A DNA stretch of 64,000 nt from positions 453,846-517,845 of the forward strand of contig JAWZYV010011898.1 of assembly GCA_038373885.1 (NCBI GenBank), written 5' to 3'. Below, in pieces: positions 55,289 through 64,000 of the stretch. Below the pieces are notes generated by a model that was not told the DNA's origin, searched no databases, and saw only the letters and a list, made by a program, of their open reading frames with translations. The position numbers and the translations under genes were made by a program. Within the stretch, counting starts at the first letter, position 1; each line of letters begins with the position of its first letter. Source of the stretch: Cheiracanthium punctorium. Lineage: Eukaryota; Arthropoda; Arachnida; Araneae; Cheiracanthiidae.

Positions 55289-58200
55289 ATGGCTTACCTA
55301 GCTAAAGGTAGGAAAATTGATTTGCTTGAAATTGCTTCAGAATTGGGCGAAGAGGTATCCGCCGATATTAAACTCGTTGATTTAAAACGTATTATTGTTG
55401 AAAGTAAGCAGTATGAAGAGGAATTTGTAAAAGTTTTGCTAGAGAGAATTATTAATGATAGAATCAGTTCAGAAAACGAAGTGAAACTTAAAGAGCAGCA
55501 AAATTTTGAGCTAGAAAAATTGCGGTTAGAAACACAAAGTAAGAAGGATGGAAGTGTGTCCAATAGTATTGAAAATAAAAATGTAACAGAAATGCGTTAT
55601 TTAATGCATAAATATGATCCAAAAATTAGTGATATCAGTCATTTTCTAGTTCTGTTCGAGCGTCAAGCTAGACGTATAGAACTAGATGAAGAATTTTGGG
55701 TTTCTCAGTTGTTAGGACTGTTACCCTACGAGATAAATCAATTAATAGCACGCGAAAGTGAAGAGAAAGCTAACGATTACAAGCATATTAAGCAGTTATT
55801 ATTACGGAGATTTAAATTAAGCCCAGAACAGTTTAGGCAAAAATTTGTTGACCATGTCAGATTACCACAAGGTACATGGAAAGATTACTGCTTCGAACTC
55901 TCAAATTATTTCCATGAATGGATAAATGGGTTAGATATTTCTACGTTTGAAGAACTAAAGAATTTGATCATTTCCGATCAATTAAAAAGGAAAGTCCCTT
56001 TTGCGATACGCGAACATTTTATCGACGAATGGTCAAAACTAAATAATCCCGAAGTTTTAGCGGAAAAACTTGACGCATATGAAACGGTCCGTTATGGAAT
56101 GAAGATGTCAACAGGATTTTCAAACTATAGAAATAATTCAAAAAATTGCTCGACTAATGAAAACACCATGAATCGCGATTGTACGACAAAAACAAACAGG
56201 CAATTCAAAAGCGAGTATGGAAGTAACACGTTTCATTCCAATGAGTCAAATGATTTTAAAACACATACCAAACCTAAACGCAATTCTAATATTCTCAATG
56301 AAAAGGGTGAATTTAAATGTTTTAATTGTTTAACTTTCGGAACCCATTTTGCTCGTGATTGCCCGAAAGCAAAAGTCTTTAAAAATTCGTCGGAGCTGAA
56401 AAGAGAAAAAGAAAACATCTCTTATACAGCATCACATTCTGAAACTTCGAGTTCTGCAATTTATCTCAAGAAAGTGCGCATCAATAATGAAGGCCCGATA
56501 GAATGTTTATTAGACACGGGGAGTGGTCTATCTCTGTTGAAGAATTCTGTGGCGAAATCATTACAGTTAAATGTTCTTCCCGACCGGCGCCAGCTGTACG
56601 GTATTGGGAATATATTTCAGCCATCTACGATGACCTTGGGTAAAGCAAGAGTTTGTTTGGAAATAGACGATATAACACTGGAAGCTACTTTATTTATCGT
56701 TGATGATTCAGCACAGTCCTACGACCTACTTTTAGGAAGGGATATTTTGAACGATAAGAGAATCTCATACGGAAAGTTTGGTGAACATTTTAACTTGTGG
56801 TATTCTCATAGCATTCCGTTTGCGAGACTACAGAATGAAGTTAGGAATGAAAGAATTGTACTTCGCACGGACAATCCAATTGAAATTAAAAGTAACTCTA
56901 TAAACTTTGTTCAGGCTAAAACTTCCGAAATGAGTCAAGGAATGGTTTTGTTTGAAGGTAAAAACGGAAGTCCGGATTCGGTGTTAGAGATAAAAAATAA
57001 TTCCACACTAGTGCCAGTTATGAACATAGGGAATGTTGATATCGAATTAAGGGAAGGTCAATGTGTCGGAAGGGTATTGGACATAACCGAAGATTGGGAA
57101 TTGAGAGAAGTAAATGAAAACTTAAATGATAACATTTGCGTCAAAGAAAATGAAGTATACACTGTACCGAATAGTAAAAGAGCTATAACACTTGAGGAAA
57201 TCAAATTTGACTCGTCAATGAATTATAACGAAAAGCTTGAAATTCTTAACTTAATAAATGATTATAGAAACTGTTTTGCACTTGATTTGAGTGAGTTGGG
57301 GTGCACTAATTTGACAAAAATGGACATTAAGGAAGTTGAAGGTAGTAAACCAGTTTTCGCAGCACCTTATAAGACAAGTACTGAAGAACGAAATACAATA
57401 AAAGAAATCGTTGCAGAGTGGAAGAAAAACGGGATAGTGTCCGAAACTAGATCCCCTTACGCGAGTCCTGTATTGCTAGTTAGGAAGAAAACTGGGGAAC
57501 AGCGCTTGGTGGTAGATTATAGAAGGTTGAATAGTCAGACTATAAAGGATAAGTACCCCTTACCCCGAATCGATGATATTTTAGAAAATTTAAGTGGTTG
57601 CAAATTATTTTGTACTTTAGATCTTGCGCATGGTTATTTGCAGATTCCATTAACAGAAGAAGCAAAATCAAAAACATCTTTCATTACACCAGATGAAACA
57701 GGACAATTTGAGAGAATGGTATTCGGATTAGCCAACGCTCCAGCCGAATTTCAGCGCCCAATGTCGCATGTTTTAGGTCCATTAATGAACACAAAAGTTT
57801 TATGTTATTTAGACGACATATTAATTCCTGCAAAGTCTTGGAGAGAAATGATTTCAAAATTAAAGGAAATATTTGATCGGTTGAGGGATGCAAATTTAAC
57901 TTTAAAACTACCCAAATGTGAATTTGGAAAGAGGGAAGTCGAATTCTTGGGATTTATTTTGAATAAATACGGTGTCAAACCAGGGTTAAGAAAAATAATG
58001 GCTATTAAGGAATTTCCAGAACCAAAAAACGTACACGACTTAAGGAGATTCATTGGGTTGACTAGCTTTTTCAGACGATTTGTGAAGAAATATGCAGAGA
58101 AAGCTGAACCTTTGACGAAATTAACGCGTAAGAAAGAACGTTTTAAGTGGGAAGAAGCACAAAAGAAAGCGTTTGAAGTACTTAAGAGGGAACTGACAAA

Positions 58201-59035
58201 ACAACCCGTTCTTGCACATTATAATCCAGATTCTGAAACCGAGGTCCACTGTGATGCCAGTTCGTTAGGACTTGCTGGAATGCTTTTACAGAGAGGTGAA
58301 GATAAGAAATGGCATTTAGTATACTGTATAAGTAAGAAAACGAGTGAAGCCGAGAGGAGTTATCATTCTAGTAAATTGGAACTTATGTCTATCGTGTGGA
58401 CTTTAGATCGGCTAAGACAGTATTTAATCGGAATAGAATTTACTATAGTTACTGACTGCGAAGCATTAGTATACCTCAATGCAAATAAAACTTCAAATAA
58501 AACACCATTTGAAATGTTACATGGTTATAAGCCGCATTTTAACGACGGATTGCACAGAAGATTAGCTGACGAAGAAGTTTGGACAGAACCGAAAGTCGTG
58601 CAAAATGAAGCAAGGCTAAACATTGAAGAAAATCAAACAAAAATGAAACAGTACTTCGATAAGAAAAAGTGTCGAATCGCCAAATATGAAGTAGGAGAAA
58701 TTGTGGTGATGAAACGAGCTCCAAAATCAACAGGAGAACCCACAAAAACTCAACCAAAATATCGAGGATCTCTAACAATAACTGAAGTACTTCCTAACGA
58801 CACCTATAGAGTAGAACATTTAGAACCAAAGAAGAAAGGTTATATCTATTCAACAACTGCTCAAGTAAGCCAGCTGAAACCATGGAGAAGTGAATCGTCT
58901 CTAGACAGTGACAATGATAGTGATGACGACCGCGACGAGTCCAGTGATGATGACCAAAGCCTCCTAGATGATGATGATGACTCCAAAAGAGCACCGAGAC
59001 GCAACCCTTTCAGAACAGTTCGTACGAAAGACTGA
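55289..59035 (+). CDS. gag-pol: Gypsy-2 Gag-Pol, integrase core deleted
   Basis: I choose the ATG at 55,289, not the upstream one at 55,253, because MAYLAKGRK aligns with the start of the gag at 18,444. This gives about 1,248 residues. Gag ends in a CCHC knuckle from residue 344 (CFNCLTFGTHFARDC). The protease has LLDTGSG at residue 409. RT has LVVDYRRLN and YLDD at residue 840. RNase H has VHCDASS and KLELMSIVW, then breaks off at TDCEALVYLN. The next residues, TPFEMLHGYKP, belong to the integrase C-terminal side. Zinc finger and catalytic core are gone without loss of frame. Short AATAAAAC repeats at the join suggest a microhomology deletion. The acidic Asp/Ser-rich tail is unusual. Confidence 0.92.
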   Translation: MAYLAKGRKIDLLEIASELGEEVSADIKLVDLKRIIVESKQYEEEFVKVLLERIINDRISSENEVKLKEQQNFELEKLRLETQSKKDGSVSNSIENKNVTEMRYLMHKYDPKISDISHFLVLFERQARRIELDEEFWVSQLLGLLPYEINQLIARESEEKANDYKHIKQLLLRRFKLSPEQFRQKFVDHVRLPQGTWKDYCFELSNYFHEWINGLDISTFEELKNLIISDQLKRKVPFAIREHFIDEWSKLNNPEVLAEKLDAYETVRYGMKMSTGFSNYRNNSKNCSTNENTMNRDCTTKTNRQFKSEYGSNTFHSNESNDFKTHTKPKRNSNILNEKGEFKCFNCLTFGTHFARDCPKAKVFKNSSELKREKENISYTASHSETSSSAIYLKKVRINNEGPIECLLDTGSGLSLLKNSVAKSLQLNVLPDRRQLYGIGNIFQPSTMTLGKARVCLEIDDITLEATLFIVDDSAQSYDLLLGRDILNDKRISYGKFGEHFNLWYSHSIPFARLQNEVRNERIVLRTDNPIEIKSNSINFVQAKTSEMSQGMVLFEGKNGSPDSVLEIKNNSTLVPVMNIGNVDIELREGQCVGRVLDITEDWELREVNENLNDNICVKENEVYTVPNSKRAITLEEIKFDSSMNYNEKLEILNLINDYRNCFALDLSELGCTNLTKMDIKEVEGSKPVFAAPYKTSTEERNTIKEIVAEWKKNGIVSETRSPYASPVLLVRKKTGEQRLVVDYRRLNSQTIKDKYPLPRIDDILENLSGCKLFCTLDLAHGYLQIPLTEEAKSKTSFITPDETGQFERMVFGLANAPAEFQRPMSHVLGPLMNTKVLCYLDDILIPAKSWREMISKLKEIFDRLRDANLTLKLPKCEFGKREVEFLGFILNKYGVKPGLRKIMAIKEFPEPKNVHDLRRFIGLTSFFRRFVKKYAEKAEPLTKLTRKKERFKWEEAQKKAFEVLKRELTKQPVLAHYNPDSETEVHCDASSLGLAGMLLQRGEDKKWHLVYCISKKTSEAERSYHSSKLELMSIVWTLDRLRQYLIGIEFTIVTDCEALVYLNANKTSNKTPFEMLHGYKPHFNDGLHRRLADEEVWTEPKVVQNEARLNIEENQTKMKQYFDKKKCRIAKYEVGEIVVMKRAPKSTGEPTKTQPKYRGSLTITEVLPNDTYRVEHLEPKKKGYIYSTTAQVSQLKPWRSESSLDSDNDSDDDRDESSDDDQSLLDDDDDSKRAPRRNPFRTVRTKD

Positions 59036-59290
59036 CAGACTTTTTTTTATAGCTGTGCCTATGGTAAGAACATTCTTTTTATATCTTATTCCAGAGTGAC
59101 ATTTAGCAGTGACAATAATGAAGAACTTTGAACTCTTTAAGGACTCTTAAGTATAGATATATTATTATTTTTAAATGTAAATGCTAATATTTTGTGTGAT
59201 GTTGATTTTTCCTATGCATAGGTAAGTAACTTTATTAGATATGTAATAATATTCAACAATCAGGAGATTGTATTGTCAGGAAAGGCCGAA
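59036..59290 (+). other. Gypsy-2 3' untranslated region
   Basis: AT-rich, ending in the purine tract GGAAAGGCCGAA, which probably primes plus-strand synthesis. There is no env gene. Confidence 0.6.
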
Positions 59291-59528
59291 TGTAATAAGC
59301 CTGTAGAGAGCGCTGCAAACGCCGTGAAACGGCGCAGTGTGATGTAAGACGGAAAACGAGTGGAACCGTTGTTCTGGGAACAACACATGATGAATACTGC
59401 GGTGCGGCAGTGCAATTATAGTAAGATTATTGTAAATATATGTAAATAATGACAATAAATTAGTCAAGAATACCACCGAGTAATTACTGTGTGATAACGA
59501 GCAGTTGTCTTGTGAGAGGAAGACAACA
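59291..59528 (+). repeat. Gypsy-2 3' LTR
   Basis: Same 238 bp as the 5' LTR; no mismatch found by eye. It is followed by target copy TACA. Confidence 0.93.
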
Positions 59529-59546
59529 TACATAATAACCGATAAT

Positions 59547-59800
59547 TACCCAGGCAGCAAAAGAGTTCGGTAAAAAGTTGGCCGACTGTCTATTTCATCG
59601 GCTCGTACTCGGGAATTTTTGTTCGACGTCCATTTAACGTCCGCTGAAGCTATACCGCCGACGTGTAATTCGTTCCGCAGCTCCCTGACCTCGGGAGAAA
59701 ACTCAATCTACTTCCTCCATATACTCCTCGGTCTCAGGTATTTTTTATACGTTTAACCGAGGTCTGGTTCGGACTTCGAAAGGACTATTCAGAGATGGCG
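59547..59800 (+). mobile_element. CCCAGGCAGCA-ended element, left end with TCGG words
   Basis: TTACCCAGGCAGCAAAAGAG starts a ~230-bp stretch with many TTCGG, CTCGG, CCGAG and CCGAC words, paralleling the other members of this terminus group. The right end was not found. The gypsy-2 insertion lies 18 bp to the left. Confidence 0.5.
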
Positions 59801-60400
59801 TTGTCTGTGGGGAAGAGGGATGAAAGGGAGATGCTGCTTCCTAATACAGCATCGCTACCCCCCCCCCCCCCACCTAGGGCCGGCCTTAACAGTTTTGCCG
59901 CCCCGGACAATATAAAATGCCGCCCCCCCCACAGTAAAATTACTATTAAAAGAAATAAATTATTCACAGATACTGTTTTCATGCCTATAATACTGGAATA
60001 GCTCTTTAAACAGAACACAGCATAAGAAAAAACCATATTTATTAAGAACCACACATTAAGCTAAAAACCAAAAGAAAGAGAGAAAAATAAAGAGTTTTTT
60101 TTCCGAATTTTAATTCCGCAAAATTCCTGACATTTTCTCTTAAATCAATTTTTTAACTAATTCATGTTCGATAGCCAATGTACTTAAATTATTTAACCTA
60201 TCTGGAAGAGTTGTAGAACATAAAAAATATTTAGTTACTTTTAATTTTGAGAAACTCTTCTCTGCACTTTCCACAATTATCGACAAAGAAATCGAAATTC
60301 TCCAAGCAATAGCAAGATGTGGTGTAAAATCTATAGTTGAAATTGTTAGAAAAAAAAAAAAAAAAAAAAAAAAACGCTATTTCCTTACTTACCTTTTATT
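59801..60400. other. Spacer; one possible hAT end; poly-A run
   Basis: CTAGGGCCGGCCTTAACAG, followed by TTTTGCCGCCCC at 59,872, resembles the end of a common hAT-like family; no partner seen. An A run lies at 60,349-60,374. No gene. Confidence 0.45.
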
Positions 60401-61196
60401 TCCATGACATTTTATCTCTAAATTTGCTAAAGTGAAAAAACGAAACTTTTGTAAGCTCCTTTAAAAGTTTTCTTAGTGAAAACGTAAGTTCGTTAGCATT
60501 TGAAAATGGCTGTGTAAACATCGTCATGTCTTTAACGCCGTAATAAAAAAGTTTACATTTCTCGCCGATAGATGGCGCTGTTCCTAATTTGCATAAAATA
60601 AGAACTCTTTTTTTTTTTCCTATGCAAATATCCATCGTAGTCCCGCACTAACTGGCAGGTATAAAAAGGGCATCACAAGTTAACCTTTCAGTCGGTCAGA
60701 CAGTGAGAGTTCTCGGTCTGCTATGTTGTGTGTGTAATCAACCGACGTGATTCAAGTAGAGCCGGATCAGGGATCCGTGCTGCGGTACCCAGATGATTCA
60801 ATATGATGTGATGTGTTTTGTGAATCAGAATAAGATCGCCGCTGGCGACTTATCTTCGAGAAAGCTTATTTTTATTTGTGCCACTAATCGGATGTTGCTT
60901 AAGTATTGTGTCTTCACCATGTGCACTGTGTAAACCTACCATAATCATCTTGTTTCAATAAACTACAGAAAAAAGGTACCCAATTTGTCTTTCTTATTTA
61001 AACGCATATTCAAAACCAAAGATTTCTACTGTGCAACTCAACTTAAATGAGTTTTAACTCTGCCTAGAATCTACAAAAACTTATTTTACAGATAAAATCC
61101 AGTGACTATTCAATTTCAGCCAAAGACTTTTAATTTGTTTGTTGAATAGCTTAATTTATAATACAATATAATCAGTTAAGTTAATAATCCTTTTCA
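60401..61196 (+). repeat. Copia-2 5' LTR (5' edge approximate)
   Basis: The 3' edge TTTTCA is followed by the copia primer site. It holds a TATA box at 60,659 and AATAAA at 60,957. The 3' LTR is outside the window, so the 5' edge (TGACATTTT) is only a guess. Confidence 0.45.
60659..60669 (+). promoter_or_regulatory. TATA box of copia-2 LTR
   Basis: TATAAAAAGGG, with an initiator-like TTCAGTCGGTCAGA about 25-30 bp downstream, the same arrangement as in copia-1. Confidence 0.6.
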
Positions 61197-61197
61197 C

Positions 61198-61207
61198 GGT
61201 TATGGGC
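61198..61207 (+). other. Copia-2 primer-binding site
   Basis: GGTTATGGGC, the same initiator-tRNA internal site as in copia-1, starting two bases after the LTR CA. Confidence 0.75.
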
Positions 61208-61385
61208 CTTCAAGCCCAAGTTTAAATGTGTTTTGAATATGTCGAGTGTATTTATAATGTGTTTTGTTTTTAAAGTGTTTTTAACGTATACAAACAGATT
61301 TTAAGTGCCTTAAGATTATAAGAGGGCGGGCCTGTAGTGTTTTTAATCTTTTCTTGTAAATTGTGTTGTATCCTAACTTTCCAAA

Positions 61386-63312
61386 ATGGAAGCTTCAATT
61401 ACCCAAATAGAAAAATTGTCTGCCGACAATTATGAGTCTTGGCAGGAAGACGTAAGGGTATTGTTGATGGATAGGAATTGTTGGGAAATAGTCAGTGGTG
61501 TAGAAAAAAGACCCCCTGAAACTGACGCTAAGGAATTAAGGGATTACAAGATTAGATACGGGCGTGCTTATAGCACGATATTTTTGAACATTTCAAATGA
61601 ATATAAGCCTCTTATTTCTGGCACTTATGACCCCAAAGAAGTTTGGGAAAAATTAAATAAACACTTTAAACCTGAATCTCGAGCTCGTGCTATGAGACTC
61701 ACAGATGACTTTTTTTCATGTAGATTGAACGAAGGGGAGGAAATAGGCTTATTTGCAGCCAGGTTGAGGATGATAGTTAAGCAATTAAAAGACGCTAACG
61801 CTCCCCCAGCTGACTGGTATCAGTCATTTCAATTGCTAAGGTACTTACCCTCGGAGTATCAGGGAATTGTTCAAACAATTTACCGCTGGCCTGACGAAAC
61901 ATTTAAGTTCGATTTAGTTTTAGCCGAACTTTTGGCTGAAGAGGCCAGACTAAAGCAAAGTGTAGGGGATCAAGCTACCGTCGCAATGTCTAGTCAAGTG
62001 AAGCGTGTCCCACCTAAGAATAGTGTAAAGAAAGACACTAGAAAGTGCTATAGGTGTGGTAGAATCGGACATTTAATTGCTAGCTGTAGGATCCCTCCCC
62101 CCAGTAATCGTAAAAGTAACAAACGACAACCCAAGAATCATATGATAGAAGCCCACACAAGTGAGGATTTAAATGATTCTTCATGGATTTTTGATACAGG
62201 GGCTAGTGCTCATTTTTGTCGGGATAAAAGACTTTTTAAAAACTTTGAACCAATTAAAGGTCGGTCGATGTCGGTCGCCATAAACGGCATTGATTGTTCC
62301 ATAGAGGGAAGGGGAACAGTCGAGTTAAAATTTCAAGGTGGTAAAGTTTTAAAAACATTAAAAAACGTCCTCTATTCCTCTAAATTAAGGAGAAATCTCC
62401 TGTCAGGTCCTGCATTGGACACTGAGGGCATTACATTTAGAGGGGGAAATAACAAAGTAGAGGTATTTTCACGTGACCGACAAAAACTATTTACAGCACA
62501 CAAGAAACGTGGTCTGTACCATGTTTACCCTACAATAACTAATAAAAAGAAAGCAGAAGCTAATTTTTCTTCAAAAGGTGACAATCAGAACTTAGAACTT
62601 TGGCATAGCCGTTTTTGTCATATTAATTGTAACGCTATAATTGAAACTAGTAAGGGAAAGGTATTTGGCCTACCCGTTTTTAAATTTAAGCCGTATAAAC
62701 CCTGTCATGTTTGTAAAATAGCAAAAACTAGAAGAAAGAGCTTTAAAAGTATTCCCAAGATTCGATCGAACAAACCCCTCCAACTTTTGCACATGGATGT
62801 TTGTGGACCTTTACCTAACCCATCCATATCGGGACATAGATTCTTTTTAACGATAACAGATGACTACTCAAGAAAAGTCACTGTTTATCCTATGAAGCAG
62901 AAATCCGAAGTCTTCGAAAAATTTAAGAGGTACCAAAAACGTCCAGAACGGTTTTTAAACAGAAAAATTATCAATATCAGAACTGACAATGGCATGGAAT
63001 TCTGCCATAATGAATTTAAGAAGTTTTTGGAGGAGGAGGGCATTAAAGCTGAAAGAACCAACGATTATACGCCGGAACAGAACGGTGTAAGTGAGAGATT
63101 TAATTACACGGCCTTGGACGCTGTAAAAGCCATGTTACACTCCAGTAAACTGGGAAATGGTTTTTGGTCGGAAGCATTGTTATGTTTCACATACACCTGG
63201 AACAGAGTATGCCACGCAAACCAATCTAAAACACCATTTGAGCTATTTTGTGGTCGCAAACCTTCAGTAAAGCATATACGAACTTTTGGATCAAACGTAC
63301 TTATTGTACCCG
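61386..63312 (+). CDS. gag-pol: Copia-2 Gag-Pol, 5' part, cut by sequence artefact
   Basis: Continuous gag-pol frame from ATG (AAAATGG). The gag domain has NYESWQEDVRVLLMDRNCWE. A CCHC knuckle starts at residue 221 (CYRCGRIGHLIASC). The protease has WIFDTGASAHFC with an intact D-T-G. The integrase has HSRFCH, CHVCKIAKTRRKS, LHMDVCGPL, RTDNGMEF and NGVSERFNYT. It is intact as far as it goes and is a relative of copia-1, without that element's stops. After FGSNVLIVPVPTSY the nucleotide sequence loses all G residues and the protein becomes meaningless. RT and RNase H are not recoverable. Confidence 0.9.
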
Positions 63313-64000
63313 TACCAACCTCCTACCTCACTCCAATCTTTCCCCCCATTCAACACTAATTTACTCACATAAACCTATTACACTCTACATTACCTCTATC
63401 CCTCCCCTACTAATCCCCCTACCCTACCTAAATCATCCCAAACCCCCACTATCTCTCCTCTTCTACTATCATTCCCCAACCCTCTTCCTCCCTAACTCAT
63501 CTTCCCTTTCCCCTCCCCTCCTCAACCTCTCCCCACTCCCACCTCTCCCCCAAATCCCACCTACTCTTATCCACTCATCTTCTTCTTTCTCCTCCCCCAA
63601 CTAAAAAACCTACACCCTCCTCTACTCCCCACCCTCATACTAAATTCATCTCCCCTCTACACTTACCTCTTTACCTCCCATCACACACACTTACACACCT
63701 TCCTCCACACCTCAACCTCACATACTCTCTTACTCTTCACAATCCTCCCCATTCAACCTACATCCCATCCCCCAAACTAAAACCCTTACCCTCACCACCC
63801 CTTCCAATATCCCTCCTCCCCTCCAAACCCCTAACATCACTCTTCACACTACCAACCCCACCACAAAACCCTCCACTCAACACCTCAACTCATCTATTCC
63901 TCCCTACATCATCCTCCCATCCATAACATACCTCCCTCTCCTATATTCCCAATACCTACACCCCATACCCCTACCACTTCCCACTCATTTACAACCCCCT
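63313..64000. other. 688-base G-free tail, probable sequencing artefact
   Basis: Not one G occurs from 63,313 to the window end, while the preceding kilobase has normal composition. The change falls inside the conserved copia integrase-to-RT region. Frames across the tail (for example at 63,248-63,604) are meaningless. It should be excluded from annotation. Confidence 0.9.

Larger units (their letters stand above)
54817..59528 (+). mobile_element. Gypsy-2: young Ty3/gypsy element lacking integrase core
   Basis: The LTRs at 54,817-55,054 and 59,291-59,528 are both 238 bp and I find no difference between them. The target TACA is duplicated (54,813-54,816 and 59,529-59,532). One long uninterrupted gag-pol frame lies between. 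The 3' LTR is preceded by purine-rich CAGGAAAGGCCGAA. Identical LTRs imply a recent insertion, although the frame lacks the integrase core. It therefore probably moved using proteins from a complete relative. Confidence 0.93.

Noticed and set aside
63248..63604. A 118-codon open frame at the end of copia-2
   Set aside because: It lies mostly in the G-free tail, where TGA and TAG stop codons cannot occur, so it is meaningless.

Overview
This window looks like AT-rich, intron-bearing arthropod-type nuclear DNA, probably from a large transposon-rich genome. Several observations point that way. Copia elements carry a primer-binding site matching the internal initiator-tRNA site used by insect copia. 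There are Ty3/gypsy, hAT, mariner, pogo/Tigger and P-like elements, tRNA-derived SINE heads and GT-AG introns. No bacterial gene, operon or CRISPR array is present. The lineage within arthropods cannot be fixed from the sequence.

Layout. 1-10.7 kb: a repeat copy that is the empty site of a later hAT insertion, a hAT MITE, a dead hAT fragment, a ~150-bp tandem array, a 3-kb inverted repeat and a 1.4-kb TIR element. 10.7-19 kb: a copia element whose reading frame runs into the RNase H-integrase half of a gypsy element, then a gypsy LTR, a tRNA-Pro-type primer site and a truncated gag. 19-28 kb: palindromes, MITEs, a local duplication, tandem repeats and three possible small host exons on the minus strand. 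28.4-31.0 kb: a 2.65-kb P-like element (8-bp target duplication, TIRs starting CA, THAP-domain exon with one stop). 33.8-40.0 kb: a 6.17-kb hAT element with a two-exon transposase, exact 8-bp target duplications and a paralogous empty site at the window start. 40.8-50.7 kb: a 2-kb inverted repeat, a possible first exon, then two stacked DNA elements sharing the target TTTAGAT. The first of these contains a mariner and a CCCAGACAGCAC-ended element packed with AAGCTT palindromes. 51-54.5 kb: a second ~150-bp array, a hAT MITE derived from the 6.17-kb element, a SINE and a Myb/SANT-like fragment. 54.8-59.5 kb: a young gypsy element with identical LTRs that has lost its integrase core. 60-63.3 kb: a second copia, open until the sequence turns G-free from 63,313 to the end, which is almost certainly an artefact.

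How the parts relate. Most of the window is nested mobile DNA. The best-supported relations are the 6.17-kb hAT (probable enzyme source) and its 158-bp deletion derivative; a family of CCCAG...AGCA-ended elements, each with its own dense subterminal motif; and the gypsy deletion derivative, which must have moved using enzymes supplied by another copy. Host genes, if any, are represented only by short candidate exons. All calls are by eye; identities and phases were checked manually.
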